This document shows, in pieces, positions 11,003-22,962 of a stretch of 64,000 bases of DNA; position 1 is the first letter of the stretch, and the number at the start of each line of letters is the position of its first letter. The DNA comes from Malania oleifera (taxonomy: Eukaryota; Streptophyta; Magnoliopsida; Santalales; Ximeniaceae). The stretch is taken from the NCBI RefSeq assembly GCF_029873635.1, contig NC_080420.1, positions 30,681,032 to 30,745,031 of the forward strand, in the 5' to 3' direction. The notes below the pieces were generated by a model. That model worked only from the letters and a program-made list of their open reading frames with translations. It made no database searches and had not been told where the DNA came from. The position numbers and the translations under genes are program-made.

Positions 11003-13063
11003 TGTTGACCTTATAGGTCACACCCGATTTTGATAATGACAAATACTTAGGTATTTGATTGTTTTCAAGTGTACGTGCAGGCTTAGATGAGCATCTTAAG
11101 GAATGACACTTGAAGTAAGACATGAAAACCCTGAAGATTTTACTTTATATTGTAAATTCAATTTATGTAAAATGGGTCTGTAATAGTAACTAGGGATATA
11201 GTCTGTAATAATTATTTGCATATCATGCATATAGGATCTGTAAGCTCAAAAATGTCGTAGATTGATCATAGGGACCAAATGACCTTAGGGCACCCTTTGG
11301 TCGACCGACACCGAATTTTTTTAGTGTTCTCATAGACCCTAGTATGACTGTAGGTCACAACACTCATGCACATATATCATACAAAATTGATGAGTGTTAA
11401 AAAATGAATAAAATTGAATAATATAGGGAAAATTAAGAGAACTCGGGCGACCGAACCCCAGGGGTTCATTTCACCTCGGGTGCACGAACTGTTGAGAAGT
11501 TAACAGTTTGACCATACTTCGGGCGACCGAACACATTTTGACCATATCTTCCCCGAGCGACCGAATCCCTTACTTGACATCTTTCCACCAACCTGGGCGC
11601 CCAAACATTACGTTCAAATATGCCTCAGGCGGCCGAATTGGCAAGTTTGGGCTACCGAACTTAGCTTCGGGCACCCGAACCGTGGATAGAAACATTCTGT
11701 CTTTTGTTTAGCCAACCGATTCCAGACTCGGGCACCCGAACTTTGAAAAAGCACTTTTTTGGTTGAGTTTGTTCGAGCGATCGAACCTTGAGTCAGGCAC
11801 CCGAATCACGCGGGTTAAATTAATTTTTATTGAAATTAAAAATCGTTAAACAAGATTAATTTTGCCAAATTTTTTTAACAAATTTAAGAATGCCCTATGT
11901 GTCCCCCAACAGTTATGATTTTGTCATTCTCTATATATTGGGGCTCACTTGCAAAATTAAGAGGTGATTAGCAAAAAATCATTAGTGAAATATCCTCTAT
12001 TTTTCAAAAACTCATATTGCCCAAAATTCTCTTAAATACTTATTCCCTTAATACATTTTAGCATTGTGAGAGCTTATTAAGTGGGCTAGTGCTTATTAGA
12101 GGTTGTTTATACTCCCATTGTTTTTCTTGATTGATTGTCATTGTTTTTGGGGAGTCAAGTAAGAGTTTTCCCACTGATTTTTATTTGATGAATCTAGTGT
12201 TGGGAAAAACTCATTAGCTTAAGGATCTTTGCATTGTCATTGTGAAGATTCCTATAGCTTGATTTTGTAATGCAAAAATATTTTTTTACAAGTTATATTA
12301 TTCTTTCAAACAACTCTTGAGCATATTACATTGAAGAAAATATTTGAGTTATTTTGAATATTTGCAGCATCTTTGAAACCCTGATTTATTATTGAGATTT
12401 GATATATAATGTTTCAAAGAAATAGCTTGATTAGAACACTCTTAATCATATTAGTGATAATACATTGTTGAGTGTTGCTTGCACAAAATCACATCACTAA
12501 AGCTTACATTTCCTATATTATTGATGTGTTGTTGATTGAGTATTGTGCGTATTGTAGAACATACCTGCTTAGTTGAGAAGCACATTTTCATGTAAAAAAA
12601 TTTTATACCATTTGTTGTATTTCAGGCGTGGCCTGAAAAGGGAGACTAGTCCTATTGAATAGTCTTGAACTGGCTTAAACTTGATTAGGAAAGTTAGGTG
12701 CGCCATCTTGGTAAGGCGTGTTAGTTGAGGTCAGCCCCTTGAATTGACCTAGTTGTAACTGGTGCCGCTCCACCCGTTAAGTGAGTTTTAGTGGACTCCT
12801 TAGGCTTGCGAGCTAGAGGTAGGGACCTAGGCACAGTTGGCCGAACCTCGATAACATATCCGATATTGATTTTATTTTTTGCAATTTACCTTCTGCACCT
12901 ATATGTTTATGTTTATCATTTAAATATTTGATTGGGGATTGTGAATGCATAGAAAGACCCTAGGTTTGTGAAATACTGCTTGCTAGATTAGTTAAACCTA
13001 AGGGATTAATTTTTAAATACCCAATTCATCCCTCCCCCCCTTAGGAATACACCAAAGCTAACA
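11003..13063 (+). mobile_element. SIRE-like copia solo LTR, 2061 bp
   Basis: Starts TGTTGACCTTATAGGTCACAC and ends AGCTAACA. Flanking 5-bp words are ACATT (10998-11002) and ACATG (13064-13068), one mismatch. The opening words (GTCACAC, TTTTGATAATGACAAA) and the C-rich CATCCCTCCCCCC near the 3' end are typical of SIRE/Maximus LTRs. No internal coding region is present, so this is a solo LTR. A TATATATTGG segment near 11932 is a candidate TATA box. Its upstream half carries an array of CpG-rich motifs, listed separately. Confidence 0.8.
11290..11815. repeat. array of TCGGGCGACCGAAC-type motifs in the SIRE-like LTR
   Basis: At least a dozen variants of CTCGGGCGACCGAAC occur, for example TTCGGGCGACCGAAC, CTCGGGCACCCGAAC and TTCGAGCGATCGAAC, spaced about 25-60 bp apart. 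The unit is an imperfect palindrome centred on GCGACC. The array is GC-rich in otherwise AT-rich DNA and sits upstream of the probable TATA box, in the same position as the GTCGAC arrays of the other LTR families here. Confidence 0.8.
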
Positions 13064-13395
13064 ACATGGTTTCCCATTTCTCCTTCTCTAGCGAGAAAAT
13101 CAATCACACTTTGTGCGGTTCAAGCTTTATTTTCCATCAACAATAGGTTTCTAACATGTCCTCTATCATCACCCAATGGGTTTAGACAAAGTAAAATTGA
13201 GTGGAGTGTTTCGTGCGCCCCCAAAGACCTTGTCTCATGGGAGCTAACAGTTTTACACCCCTATATCTAAAGGGTAAAGCCCGGGTAGGAGGCTTGTAAA
13301 AATGTGTGTGCTCATATAAATTTTTAAAGTCTATCCTCAAATCCCAACATATCATTAGACCCTGCACATGCTTATCCATTTATTCACAACATGCA
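13064..13395 (-). other. end of LINE remnant and unassigned DNA
   Basis: The first 115 bp read as LINE RNase H on the minus strand (FLAREGE). The rest has a 65-codon minus frame (13182-13379) that I do not recognise. Confidence 0.4.
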
Positions 13396-15436
13396 TATAA
13401 GAGTTATCTATACACTATTCACAAATATGCAACAATTATTCATATTTACAAATAACATATCATGGAATAATAAAAAAAGACCATTAAATTCACATCTGGG
13501 ATAATTCATGATTAATTAATGGCTTGACTCTTTAGGTACCTAGAGGAGTCGCCAAGCTATTGCAATATCTTGAAGACGGATTCAGAATGACGAGAAATAA
13601 TAATATTATAAGTTGGATGAAGTCGTCACTAACGTGTTATTTACCTCGGTGCGGTTATTTCACCTAATTACCACTTGTTAATTGGTCTCTAGAGTAATCC
13701 TAAGTCAAGAAACTAGTAGTCTCAGTCTACATAATCATAGTTGGGATCGAGAGTTCAGTTATGTAAGGGGAAGTTACTAACATCCCCTACACACCCGTTC
13801 TACGAACGGTGCCTAACTAATTGTGAATTATCCCTAAACTGAATCTAATAATCTTTAATTAACTCCTTTAAAAAGATAATTAAAATTAAAAAATATATAA
13901 AATAAGGTGCGATTTAAGAGTGTCAAATAAGACATCCAAAGGAATGGATCTTGTTAGATAAACCCACCTTAGAACTAATATATGTGAGGTCTAAAATATT
14001 TCTTTACCCTTTATTTAATCATTGGGATGCACAAAAAAAAAAAAAGAATATACATAGATAATAATAAAAAAATCATCAAATTTGAGCAAAATATTCTTTA
14101 AAATATTCCTAGACTTTTTCAAAATTTTATAGAAATTTTCTAAACATTTTCTAGCATTTTTCTAAAATTGTTTGGGATTTTTAAAGAATTTTCTTTAGTT
14201 TTTGGTATTTTATTTTTTTTATTATCTAAGTCAATATGACTCAATTATTTTTTTTATTTTCTCAAATTTTTTTCATATTTGTTTTGTTCTTTTCAAAAAT
14301 TAAAAAGTAATTTTAAAAATAAAATAAATAAACATGTGGTTCAAAAGTCAGACTGAATCAACCGATCTAAATTGAGTTGACCTGGTTGGGATAGGTGGGC
14401 CACGTGTCTACCAGAAGTGGAGACGCATGACTCTAATTTATTTATTTTTTTTGAATTTACTATAGTAAGATGATGTCAGCATGATGTCACCTGCCACGTG
14501 ACATTTTTTTTCTTATTTTTTTCCCCCAAATTTCATACGAGAGGGTGACATTAGTATAACTTAACCCGCCGCATAGCAATTTCTGGTTGACTCTAGGTAT
14601 TTCACACAGATTGCTGATGTGGCAGTAAGGTCAGGTTGACCATTTAAGATACGGGTCGTGTTGACACAGGTCCAAATTTGGGTAATCAAATTTGGGTATG
14701 GATATGGAATAATCAGATATGGATCAAAATTTTAAATCTGGATAAATAATCAACTTGAACTCAAAACACAAAACTTTGAATTTCATTTTTCACAATTTAA
14801 ACCAAAATTAAACGAAATTCAAAACAAAACCAATCTTTATCTTCAAACTCCTCCTATCTTAAGCTTGATGCCAATCCTTTAATGCTTCTCAGATTTTGGC
14901 TCTCTGTAGTCTCCAAGCCTCAAGTTCTACAACTTCTCTGACTCTTAACCTTGTAGCCTTTATCTAGAATTCTTTGAATTCTACCCTTTCTTCACAAATT
15001 CTCTTCCAGAATTACAATTCTCTCAAACTCTCACTCTTCTATCTCTATGCCTGTGCCTCTCACTCTCAGAAGTCCACTATTTATAGGCTTATGGAATCAA
15101 TTCAATCAATTCTAATTTGATCAATTAGCACCTAATTTGATCCACCAAAATTGAATTGAATTGATTAATTTGTGCTCACATTAAACCATAATTTCACCAC
15201 ATGTTTCTTGTGTAAATTCCCATATGTTTAATTTATTTTCTCTTTTTGTGTTTCCAGGTTTAAAGATGAAGATGCTGATCCACATTATTTCATTTTATGT
15301 TTTTTTTTAATATATTCAATATATATATATCCCAGGTATTCAATTTTTTTTTTTTTGGTATTTTTTTCATTTTATTACATTAATAAATTCTACCCATTTG
15401 TGTTATATAAGTCCCAAACAAAATGGGGTGTCTATA
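13396..15436 (-). mobile_element. Tat-type gypsy LTR (probably solo), minus orientation
   Basis: On minus it begins TTATAGACACCCCATTTTG (family start TGTAGACACCCC) at 15436. A TATA box CCTATAAATAG lies at 15077-15087. The R/U5 segment carries the family hallmark of a GGGTGTGTAGGGG-type transcript start, then GTAACTTCCCC and GAACTCTCGATCC (about 13745-13800), then CGCACCGAGGTAAATAACACG and GCGACTCC (about 13545-13660). The left end is uncertain: I place it by analogy with the copy ending at 38889, about 150 bp beyond GCGACTCC. I found no target duplication. Confidence 0.65.
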
Positions 15437-16689
15437 ACTGAAATAGAGACATTCAAAGGAGGTCCACCTAAAATCTAAAAATACAAAAAAAAGTTTTTCG
15501 CATGAAAAGTGAGAGGCTCGTTACGTGATATAATATGAGTTAGAATGAAAAAGTGTGCATACTAAGTTATATATATAGTGGAGATTTTGTTGATGCTCTT
15601 TATTAAAAATATATTTAGACCAAGTAAAATTATTGTGCTCACTATATTTTATTATATTTTTGTTATGCTATGCGTGCATAATCGTAAAAATTGGATTCAC
15701 ATCAGCTAGATATTTATTAGAATCAATTAATTTAAGTTTGAAAACAAATAAAAGAACATATGGGTCATGTATCCCATTTTCAAGATGAGGAATATTGCAG
15801 CCTATTAATTCAGCTTATCATGAATTTAAAAGTCAATTGCTGAATCCTATGCTGATTTTCAAATGAAGGATAAGATTCTGCAAGACCCTTGATAGAGTAA
15901 GACCACCCTAAATAGACTCTTCAACATTTTAATAAAGTCTCTTCTGATTTTATTTGGTAAAAGGTTTTTTCTTTTTACCTAAACCATTTGAACATAACAA
16001 TAATCAAATAAATAAAGTGTGTTCAAAGTTAGACGCTAAATCTTGAAAAACTGAAAATATCATTTTTATAGTTTTTTTTTTTTTTAAATAAAATAAAATT
16101 CACAAATAAAAATTATTTTTCACAATTAAACTGCTTTTTCTTTTGATTTCTCATTTTTTTCTGCTTGCTTTTGCTTCTTTTTTTACTGCACCTTTTTATT
16201 TCTTTGAATTAATTAATTAACATGAAGAAATTTAGAGGTGGGATTGACTCAACCTTTGTTTTATTTGACTTATCTTTGTTCACTAAAATCAACAGGTCCA
16301 ACTCAATTTGTTTTAGTCTAATGCGGCTTGGACCATACTTCCAACCATTTATGTTCTTTTGACTTTTCTAATTTTGTTAGCTTAACTTGATTAACCATAT
16401 TTTTGACCAAACTTAATTGAGCATTTATTACGTTAATCCATCTTGTCTCAAATTAGTTCCATCACCAAGTTTACTATACAGTTTACCCTTTTTTTTTTTT
16501 CATAATTATAATTAATTTTAGTAAATTTAAAAGTAGAACTTTTTTTTTTTCCAATTATCTCATGTAGAGAACCGTAGTTATGGTTGACTATTTGGTCGGT
16601 ATGATCAGTTCGGTATATTAATCAAATTAATCAAAAATTTTTTATTAACAAATTCTTCCATTAAACAAAAATAAAGTGATGCTAAAGCT
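15437..16689. other. AT-rich intergenic DNA, nothing recognised
   Basis: Long A and T runs, no domain-bearing frame, and no terminal repeats that I could pair. Confidence 0.5.
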
Positions 16690-16704
16690 AAAGTAGACCA
16701 GGTA

Positions 16705-16963
16705 CCCCGGGGGTTGCTCAAGTAGTAAGGCAGTATGCTTTCTCCTGACAAGTTTGCTATGGATGGATGTGGCTCTCGTTGCGCAAGACATGGTGGACCC
16801 ATATTAGATGGCTACTACTGAGTTATGCGGGATTAAACCCCGACTTTACCTAGCGAAGAGGACTAGGGGTTTCCTCTAGTTTCCAGAGTTGGTGCCACTA
16901 AAAAAGATCCAAAAGATCGGCTTGAGGCCGGAGTCTTTGAGTTATATAAATAAATAAATAAAT
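16705..16963 (+). mobile_element. tRNA-derived SINE with perfect 15-bp target duplication
   Basis: The 259-bp element is flanked by AAAGTAGACCAGGTA on both sides (16690-16704 and 16964-16978). Near its 5' end is an A-box-like GGTTGCTCAAGTAGTAAGG (about 16712-16730). About 100 bp later is a B-box-like GGGATTAAACCCCGAC (about 16829-16844). It ends in an (ATAA)n tail. RNA polymerase III boxes, a simple-repeat tail and a long target duplication together define a SINE mobilised by a LINE. The perfect duplication suggests a fairly recent insertion. Confidence 0.88.
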
Positions 16964-17020
16964 AAAGTAGACCAGGTAGAGAGAGAGAGAGAGAGAGAGT
17001 AGCGAGTACGCACTTTGATG

Positions 17021-17721
17021 TAGGGGTGAGCATAATTCGGTGAAAACCGAATTAACCGAATTAATCGGCCGAAATTGGTCGGTTCGGTTCAGGTATAAAA
17101 CTTGGTTTGGTTGGTTCAGTTGGGATTTTACAAAAATTCGATTAATCGGTTTCGGTTCGATTAACAATCAAAAATAATTCGGTTAACCGATTAACCGAAT
17201 TATTAATTAATTAAATTTTAAGTATAAATAATGAATATAATTGTTTTTTATTATGAACATGGATATACCTTATGGAAATTAATGTTGTCGTCGAAGGGGA
17301 TGACGACGCCGACAATAAATTTTTTCAGCGAAATTTTTTTCATTTTTTTTATTTTCAATGTTTCAATAATAACAAAAACATCGCTTTTTTTTTTTTTATT
17401 TCCACTTGATTTGCGAAGACCTAGAATAAATAAATAAATAAAATTTATTGCACCTCAAAATAAATAAGTCTATGTGATAGAGTAAATGCATTAACACAAT
17501 TATTAAAATAAATTAGTTATGAAATTTTTATTTAATGTATAATTGAATGAATTCGGTTCAAATCGATTAACCGAATTACCCGAATTGGTAATTCAGTCGG
17601 GTTCGGTTCGGTGTGATTCAGTAATTCGGTCAGTTCAGTTAACAGCATTCTTTAATCAAATTTTTCGATTAATTCGGTTAATTACTCAAATTTGGTCAAA
17701 CCGACCATTTGCTTACCCCTA
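17021..17721. mobile_element. non-autonomous hAT element, 701 bp, with CGGTT-type subterminal repeats
   Basis: Ends are TAGGGGTGAGCA and TGCTTACCCCTA, an inverted pair with one mismatch. They are flanked by the perfect 8-bp duplication CTTTGATG (17013-17020 and 17722-17729), the hAT hallmark. Both ends are packed with direct and inverted copies of AATTCGGTT / AACCGAATT and GGTTCGGTT, which resemble hAT transposase-binding subterminal repeats. No transposase is encoded, so movement would need one supplied in trans. Confidence 0.9.
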
Positions 17722-17960
17722 CTTTGATGGCGTTGATAAAGAAAGGCGATGATGATAGAAGACTTTGGCGTGAGAACGGAAAAGAAACAAATATTGAAGG
17801 GGTGGTGGGTGGACGTATTTAAGAGACGCGGAAGGAAGTGGAAGCATTTTTCATCGTCCAACGCAAGGCCCTTTGAATATGTCAATTCCCAAACCCCACG
17901 CTCCAATTCACAAAAATATGATATAAAGGGTTTTTTTTTTTTCTTTGAGGAAAGACAAAA

Positions 17961-18076
17961 GAGTTTTTTCCCATATTATTTTTATTTTATAATAAAATAT
18001 TTAATAATACTCTGTTTGAGAAAATTTTTTTCAATTTAATACTTACGTAATCTCACAACTTTGTGCTGCGAGATTT
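17961..18076. repeat. left terminal inverted repeat of the Mutator-like element
   Basis: Pairs with 22963-23081 in inverted orientation, from the T-run/CCC start through TTTTATAATAAAATAT and CTGTTT-GA-AAAATTTT to GTGCTGCGAGATTT. By eye about 80% identical with small indels. Confidence 0.8.
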
Positions 18077-18220
18077 ACCACGCGCCAACAATCTAATAGC
18101 CTCGGTCAATCAAATTTTGTAACTTAGTCCTGCGAGTTTTACTATACGTCAAAAACCTAATAGTCCTGGTCAATCAAATCTTGCAGCTTGGTGTTGCGAG
18201 ATTTGTCACGCGTAATTTTA
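18062..18220. repeat. left subterminal tandem repeats
   Basis: Three degenerate units of about 60-70 bp, each with CTTGGT-CTGCGAGATTT followed by CACGCG or TACGTC and then CTAATAG-CC-GGTCAATCAAAT. Similar units lie inside the right end. Confidence 0.7.
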
Positions 18221-18239
18221 AATTAAAAATGCATTTATT

Positions 18240-19030
18240 TAATTGTGAGCGAATTTTTTGTCCTTGAATTAATTAAAAATTGATAACTATGATTATAATT
18301 ATGAGAATACAAATTGTCATAAATCAAAAGATGTTCTAGTAAAGAATAAAATTAATTCTAATTATTTTTTTGTTATTGTATTTTAAATTTTTAATTGTTT
18401 CTAAAACAGCCTATTAGTAATTTATTATGAATTATGAAGGTTGAAAATTGGGAAAAATTTTCTAAATTATTTTATTAATTTTTTCAAAATTTTGAAAATT
18501 TTAAGGGTATCTTAATTACAATAATAAAAAACGAAACATCTATTTGCTTTAAGTAGTTACTGAGAAAAAAATCTAAAAACTAGGAAAGTAAATAGATGTA
18601 TTTTGCTTAATCACAGTATTATCTTCAATCTTCCACATTAATTAATATAGAAGGTAGTCTTATCTGTTTTAATTTTTCACATTAATTATTAATTGGCGTA
18701 GAAGTTAGCTTTGTGTACTTTGCTTCTTAATAAAATTAAGATAAAAAAGTTATTTTTTTTCCTTTTATGAAAGTGAAAAGTACTTATATTAGTTTATAAA
18801 TAAACTATTGTTTACTTGAATCTTATCATATTTCGTTTAGCAAACCAAATATAAAACAAGTAATAGATATTTGATAAGTGCACAACTTTCATTCACATAT
18901 ACACGTTGAGGAAAATAAATAAATATTCCCAATTATACATAAATAATACAACAATGCTATATAAATGAAATGAAAATAATCAATGTTATACAAATGAAAT
19001 GAAAGTAATCAATGCTATACAAATGAAATG
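18240..19030. other. AT-rich interior of the Mutator-like element
   Basis: No coding content. Near 18955-19040 there is a short array of ATACAAATGAAATGAAAATAA-like words (three copies), just beyond the end of the PMD gene. Confidence 0.5.
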
Positions 19031-19155
19031 AAAATAACGTTATACTACTCGGTGCCGCAGCGAGATCGTCTTCGGGGTCATGGTGGCTGCTGTCTGCGTC
19101 TGCCCTCTCCCTACTGGTCATCTGCATCAGTTGTCCTATCTCATTGTCGTCCTAT

Positions 19156-21718
19156 CTACGGATCATCTCCGCCAAGAGGTACTGTGTAATCATCATCCAT
19201 GCCAAGCGTACGGAGAGAGAACTGATATGATGTCTCTGGACGATAACGTGGCGGCATAGCAGGTGCATCGACCTCCTCCCCACCGAAAATATCGTCTAAT
19301 AAAAATGACATCGATGGGGTGGCAGCAAAGTCAGAAGGGGTGTCAGCCTGTCTATTGGACGGTCCCGCAATATCAGCTGTTGACGAAGTTGCATACGGTG
19401 CTGATGGACCAAACACATGCTCCGCCTATACAACCGGTGGCGAGGAGATGGGACTCACTAGACGACTGGAGGAGGCATGTCGGGTACTCTGCCTATACAA
19501 CCGGTGGCGAGGAGATGGGACTCACTGGACGACTGGAGGAGGCATGTTGTCCTCCTACTCGAGCTGCTCGACCTTCTCGTATTGGAGCTGGTCGACCTCC
19601 TCATGCAGGTGCATCAGGTTGAGCAGTTGGGACTCGTCTGCCGTCCCCGTGGATAAGGTCTAATGCAGCACTCATCAATCAGTGGATTGCAGGATCTGGC
19701 GAGATCTAATCTGCCTCATGTAGTATGTTAGTCTGCAGAGTACGAAAAAAATTGGTTAACATATGCAGATCGTAATGTACACATAACAAAATGAAGTGTG
19801 GGTTAAAGTCTTCTTACGAGACTTAGATATACAACAACAGTCCTGTTGACGAAGCGTCGCGTGATGGACCTATACCAGGTAAAGTATGGGTCATCCGGAT
19901 GCATCAGACCGTCCTCTGCCACTCCTAGTACGATGTACTCTCGCCAATGCTCCCACGTAGTCACAAATATTGCATGCGTAGTCGCTCAACCCGTGACCCC
20001 TCGACCGCGTCCATCCATGCCATAGAGGTCATCCTCAACTATATCTACCCCTGACGTCAAGAAGCGGTTGGGAATGCCCTGTCAATAGCCGAACTGCAGC
20101 ATGACTCGGTCGGGGAGATACCACTCGATAATATGAAAGCATATAAGTGGCACTCAAGCTACCCATAGGTCACTTTTGACTGCATAATTGGGAGGTAGGT
20201 CGGCTAGAATATCAACCGTATAAGGGCCTCCATAGGAACAACACTTAAACACAAGTAAAATGTAATCAAACTATACGTATTTGGAAGAAAAAGACTATTA
20301 TGTGCTACACTTTAATCGGACTATACCTCATGCTCTTAGTGCATGTCCAACTCGAACCTGTACTAGGGTAATGTGTATTGTACAATTGACGACACCTTCA
20401 AGTCGTCCCTCCATCTGTATAAGATGAAACATAAGTTTACGAATGTAACAACTAGTAAGTACTACAAATTAGTATTCGTAGTACTTATAGAATGAATAAG
20501 GAGGGATAAATGATGTTAGTACTAACCGGTATGTGAGTGGGAGTGGGTCAACTGGACGACCGTCCTGGCCCCTCTGAATCTGCAAGAAACCTCGTTGTGT
20601 AGGAGCTAAAGATGGAAATCTCTCTCAGGTCCAAACATCTAGTAAGCGGAGTGGGCCAGCAATCTGCACCTTCGACAGGTGAGTGGCGCGGCACAAGGAT
20701 AAAGTCACGCCAAAGTCATGGAACCCTAACTATATAAGGGAATCGCTCACAGGTCCGCAAGGAGTGAAAGGAACATCATATGTGCGTAACTCCCTAAAAC
20801 GTCATAAAATAGCACCCCACATATCAAGCACAACAGGTGGGCTTGTGTGTGACATGCTATTGTTTGCGCATCTGCATCTGTCGGGAGCTGATGAAACATA
20901 TCCCCCTCGAAGAACCACATACGAATGCGTGCACCAACCAACTCGTTGTCAGGCGGCAAGACTCCTAACAAACGCTCGCATAAAGTACGCAGGGCAAGTC
21001 ATCTCTGACGGTATGTAGGTCCTTCTACTGGTCTAGAAGTATGACCAATGGTGGGGCTCTCATTAATAGGTAGCCCGAACAAAACGATGACGTTTTGGAG
21101 TGACGGTCGCCTCCCCGTGCGGTAGGTGGAACGTGTGCGTCTCGAGTGAAGAACAAGTCTTTCGTACGTCGACGACTCGAACGACGATCCTGGACATTCG
21201 TTGAAATCCACAATAGGCATCCCACTAACATGCGCACTAGTGTATAGTTCAATACCTTCTTCCGCAGTCATATCATAAGGACGTTTCTATTGGGTGTCTT
21301 CCCCCGCTTCAACCACATGCTTGGCAAACGACCCTGTCTGCCTATTCGCAATGACTCCCATGTGAGGAATGATTTCGACATATAACTGCACAGTTAAATA
21401 TGTCGTACCTATGCAGTGTGCATCCAACACAATACGCAGACCGTAATCATTAGTTACGGGAACCGTCAATGCATATTGATTTGGATAAATATGTAAATAT
21501 TAATATATTTTCGAGTACAATTTATTTAATTTACACACATGGTCAATTCGAATTGGTCGAACCGACGTAATACTATACCTAACACCCTCTACTCCTGTGA
21601 TAATTTCTCCCTTATATACAACAATATTGTCACTGGAACAATGCTCAAACTTCCTACCATTTAGATCGACCTTAGGAAATAGTAAAAACATACAAAAAAC
21701 AAAATTGTATAAGCGCAT
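19156..21718 (-). pseudogene. broken gene: MULE-transposase-like N-terminus joined to plant mobile domain (PMD)
   Basis: Reading on minus from 21718, one frame runs to about 20747 through in-frame stops. The first part (to about 21330) contains GGVxYS-type and VQLYVEIIPH motifs resembling the N-terminal PB1-like region of MULE transposases. The PMD follows: LCERLLGVLPPDNELVGARIR (about 20905-20990) and LICGVLFYDVLGSYAHMMFL (about 20768-20830). After a frame change and a probable intron come VPLICFHIIEWYLPDRVMLQFG (about 20090-20155) and DPYFTWYRSITRRF (about 19860-19900). A low-complexity C-terminus follows (19156-19416). PMD proteins (MAIN/MAIL1, phosphatase-7-long-form type) occur both as host genes and in transposons. 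At least eight stops are present, several explained by CGA-to-TGA or TGG-to-TGA/TAG. It is not translatable as it stands. Confidence 0.82.
19424..19557. repeat. 67-bp tandem duplication in the PMD gene tail
   Basis: Two copies of a unit starting GCCTATACAACCGGTGGCGA, at 19424 and 19491, nearly identical over at least 57 bp. It lies in the low-complexity C-terminal part of the PMD gene. Confidence 0.85.
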
Positions 21719-21779
21719 GATATGAGGGTCTTTTTGCGAAAAGAAAGGAATTGTTTTGGGGACAAAAATCTTAATAATA

Positions 21780-22755
21780 CCACTGTTTTTTTACCCAAAA
21801 AAAAAAAAAAAAAGATTGAAGAACATAAATTGACATGTGATTACTTCTAATAAAAAATTTATAATCATTTAAATTTATTTACTGAAAAGAGATGGTATTT
21901 TAACAATTGGATAGTTAAGTGAATATTATAGAAATTATTTACACATGAATTAAATTACTAAAATGACTCATCTGTTCATTATTATATTGATGATTCATCG
22001 AACACCATTTTTTTTTTTTGTGCGTATATTAAGATTATTTTCTTATTTCTAAAATATCAGTTTTTTTTATTCATCATATATTACAAAAATATATTTATAA
22101 AAAAAATTACTGTTTGATTTTAGGGGTTGGAACAGAGGCCAGTATCAAAAGGCAGCAGCAAAATCAAAATTTCACTCCTCCTAGTTAGAATCTCATATCT
22201 AAAAACAAATAAATAAACAAATTGTGGAAAGAGATGAGACGCACTACGGTTTTATTAAAAATGCCTGGATTTCTTTTCCCCAAATTTCATTTTCACTATT
22301 ACCGGCATCATATGGAAGAAACATCTTTCTTTTTTAAACATGTAGTGTATTATTAAATACCAAATTTAAAACACTATATTAGAGCATATCAATTACATTA
22401 CGCATAACAAATGAAATGAAGTAAAATATTAATTGAAAAAAAACCCTAACCTCAAATTTGGGCTTTTCGAAATGATGCCTTCAATTGGTCCAACTAATTT
22501 ATTAGCTACACTAACGATCTTATTAATCAAACAACTTCTTCAATCAAAAATAAAAATTTGAATTCAAGAACTAATTGACAAGTTTTAAAATAACGTTACC
22601 CCATCTGTTTCTTTTATATGTTTCTCCTCAACGTTCACAAGCAACGTTCACCTACCATTTGTTCGGTCCCTTCTTTGCTATGCAACCTCTTTGGTCTCTC
22701 TGTTCTGTGTGTAGAAAATTGAAGGAGAAAGGCCATTTGAAGGGCCGAAGCAAAT
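21780..22755. other. interior of the Mutator-like element upstream of the PMD gene
   Basis: AT-rich DNA with no domain-bearing frame. It is where the promoter and 5' leader of the PMD gene would lie, but I see no convincing TATA box or start. Confidence 0.4.
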
Positions 22756-22962
22756 CTCACAAGACTAAGTTGCGAGATTTACCAGGTGTCACCTCATGAT
22801 TAATTTCCGCTGCAAATCTCGTAGCTTCGTTCTCCAAAATTAATTAACCAGCTTGCCACGCGTCAGCTGCCGGTTGATTTTCCCTTACAAATCTCGCAAC
22901 TTGATCCTGCAAGATTTGTTTCTCAGCATGCCACGCGTCTCTATGAGAAGACCTAACCTTTT
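22755..22962. repeat. right subterminal tandem repeats
   Basis: Three degenerate units on minus carrying GCGAGATTT or ACGAGATTT and GACGCGTGGCA-GCTG. They mirror the units inside the left end. Confidence 0.7.

Larger units (their letters stand above)
10617..13180 (-). mobile_element. L1-type LINE 3' end, interrupted by a solo LTR
   Basis: On the minus strand the sequence ends with a 3' UTR and a poly-A tail (T-run 10617-10630 on plus). Upstream are pieces resembling the C-terminal RNase H and tail of plant LINEs: FLAREGEMG (about 13085-13110 on minus) continuing, after removal of the solo LTR, into PRSLKGIFWMDKLG (about 10921-10980). The body is 5'-truncated, as usual for LINEs, and carries stops. 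The LTR at 11003-13063 splits it. Confidence 0.6.

Noticed and set aside
19263..19663. Plus-strand frames of 119 and 114 codons
   Set aside because: They are antisense shadows of the PMD gene tail and its 67-bp duplication.
20683..21018. 111-codon plus frame
   Set aside because: Antisense to the PMD core, which reads on minus with clear family motifs.
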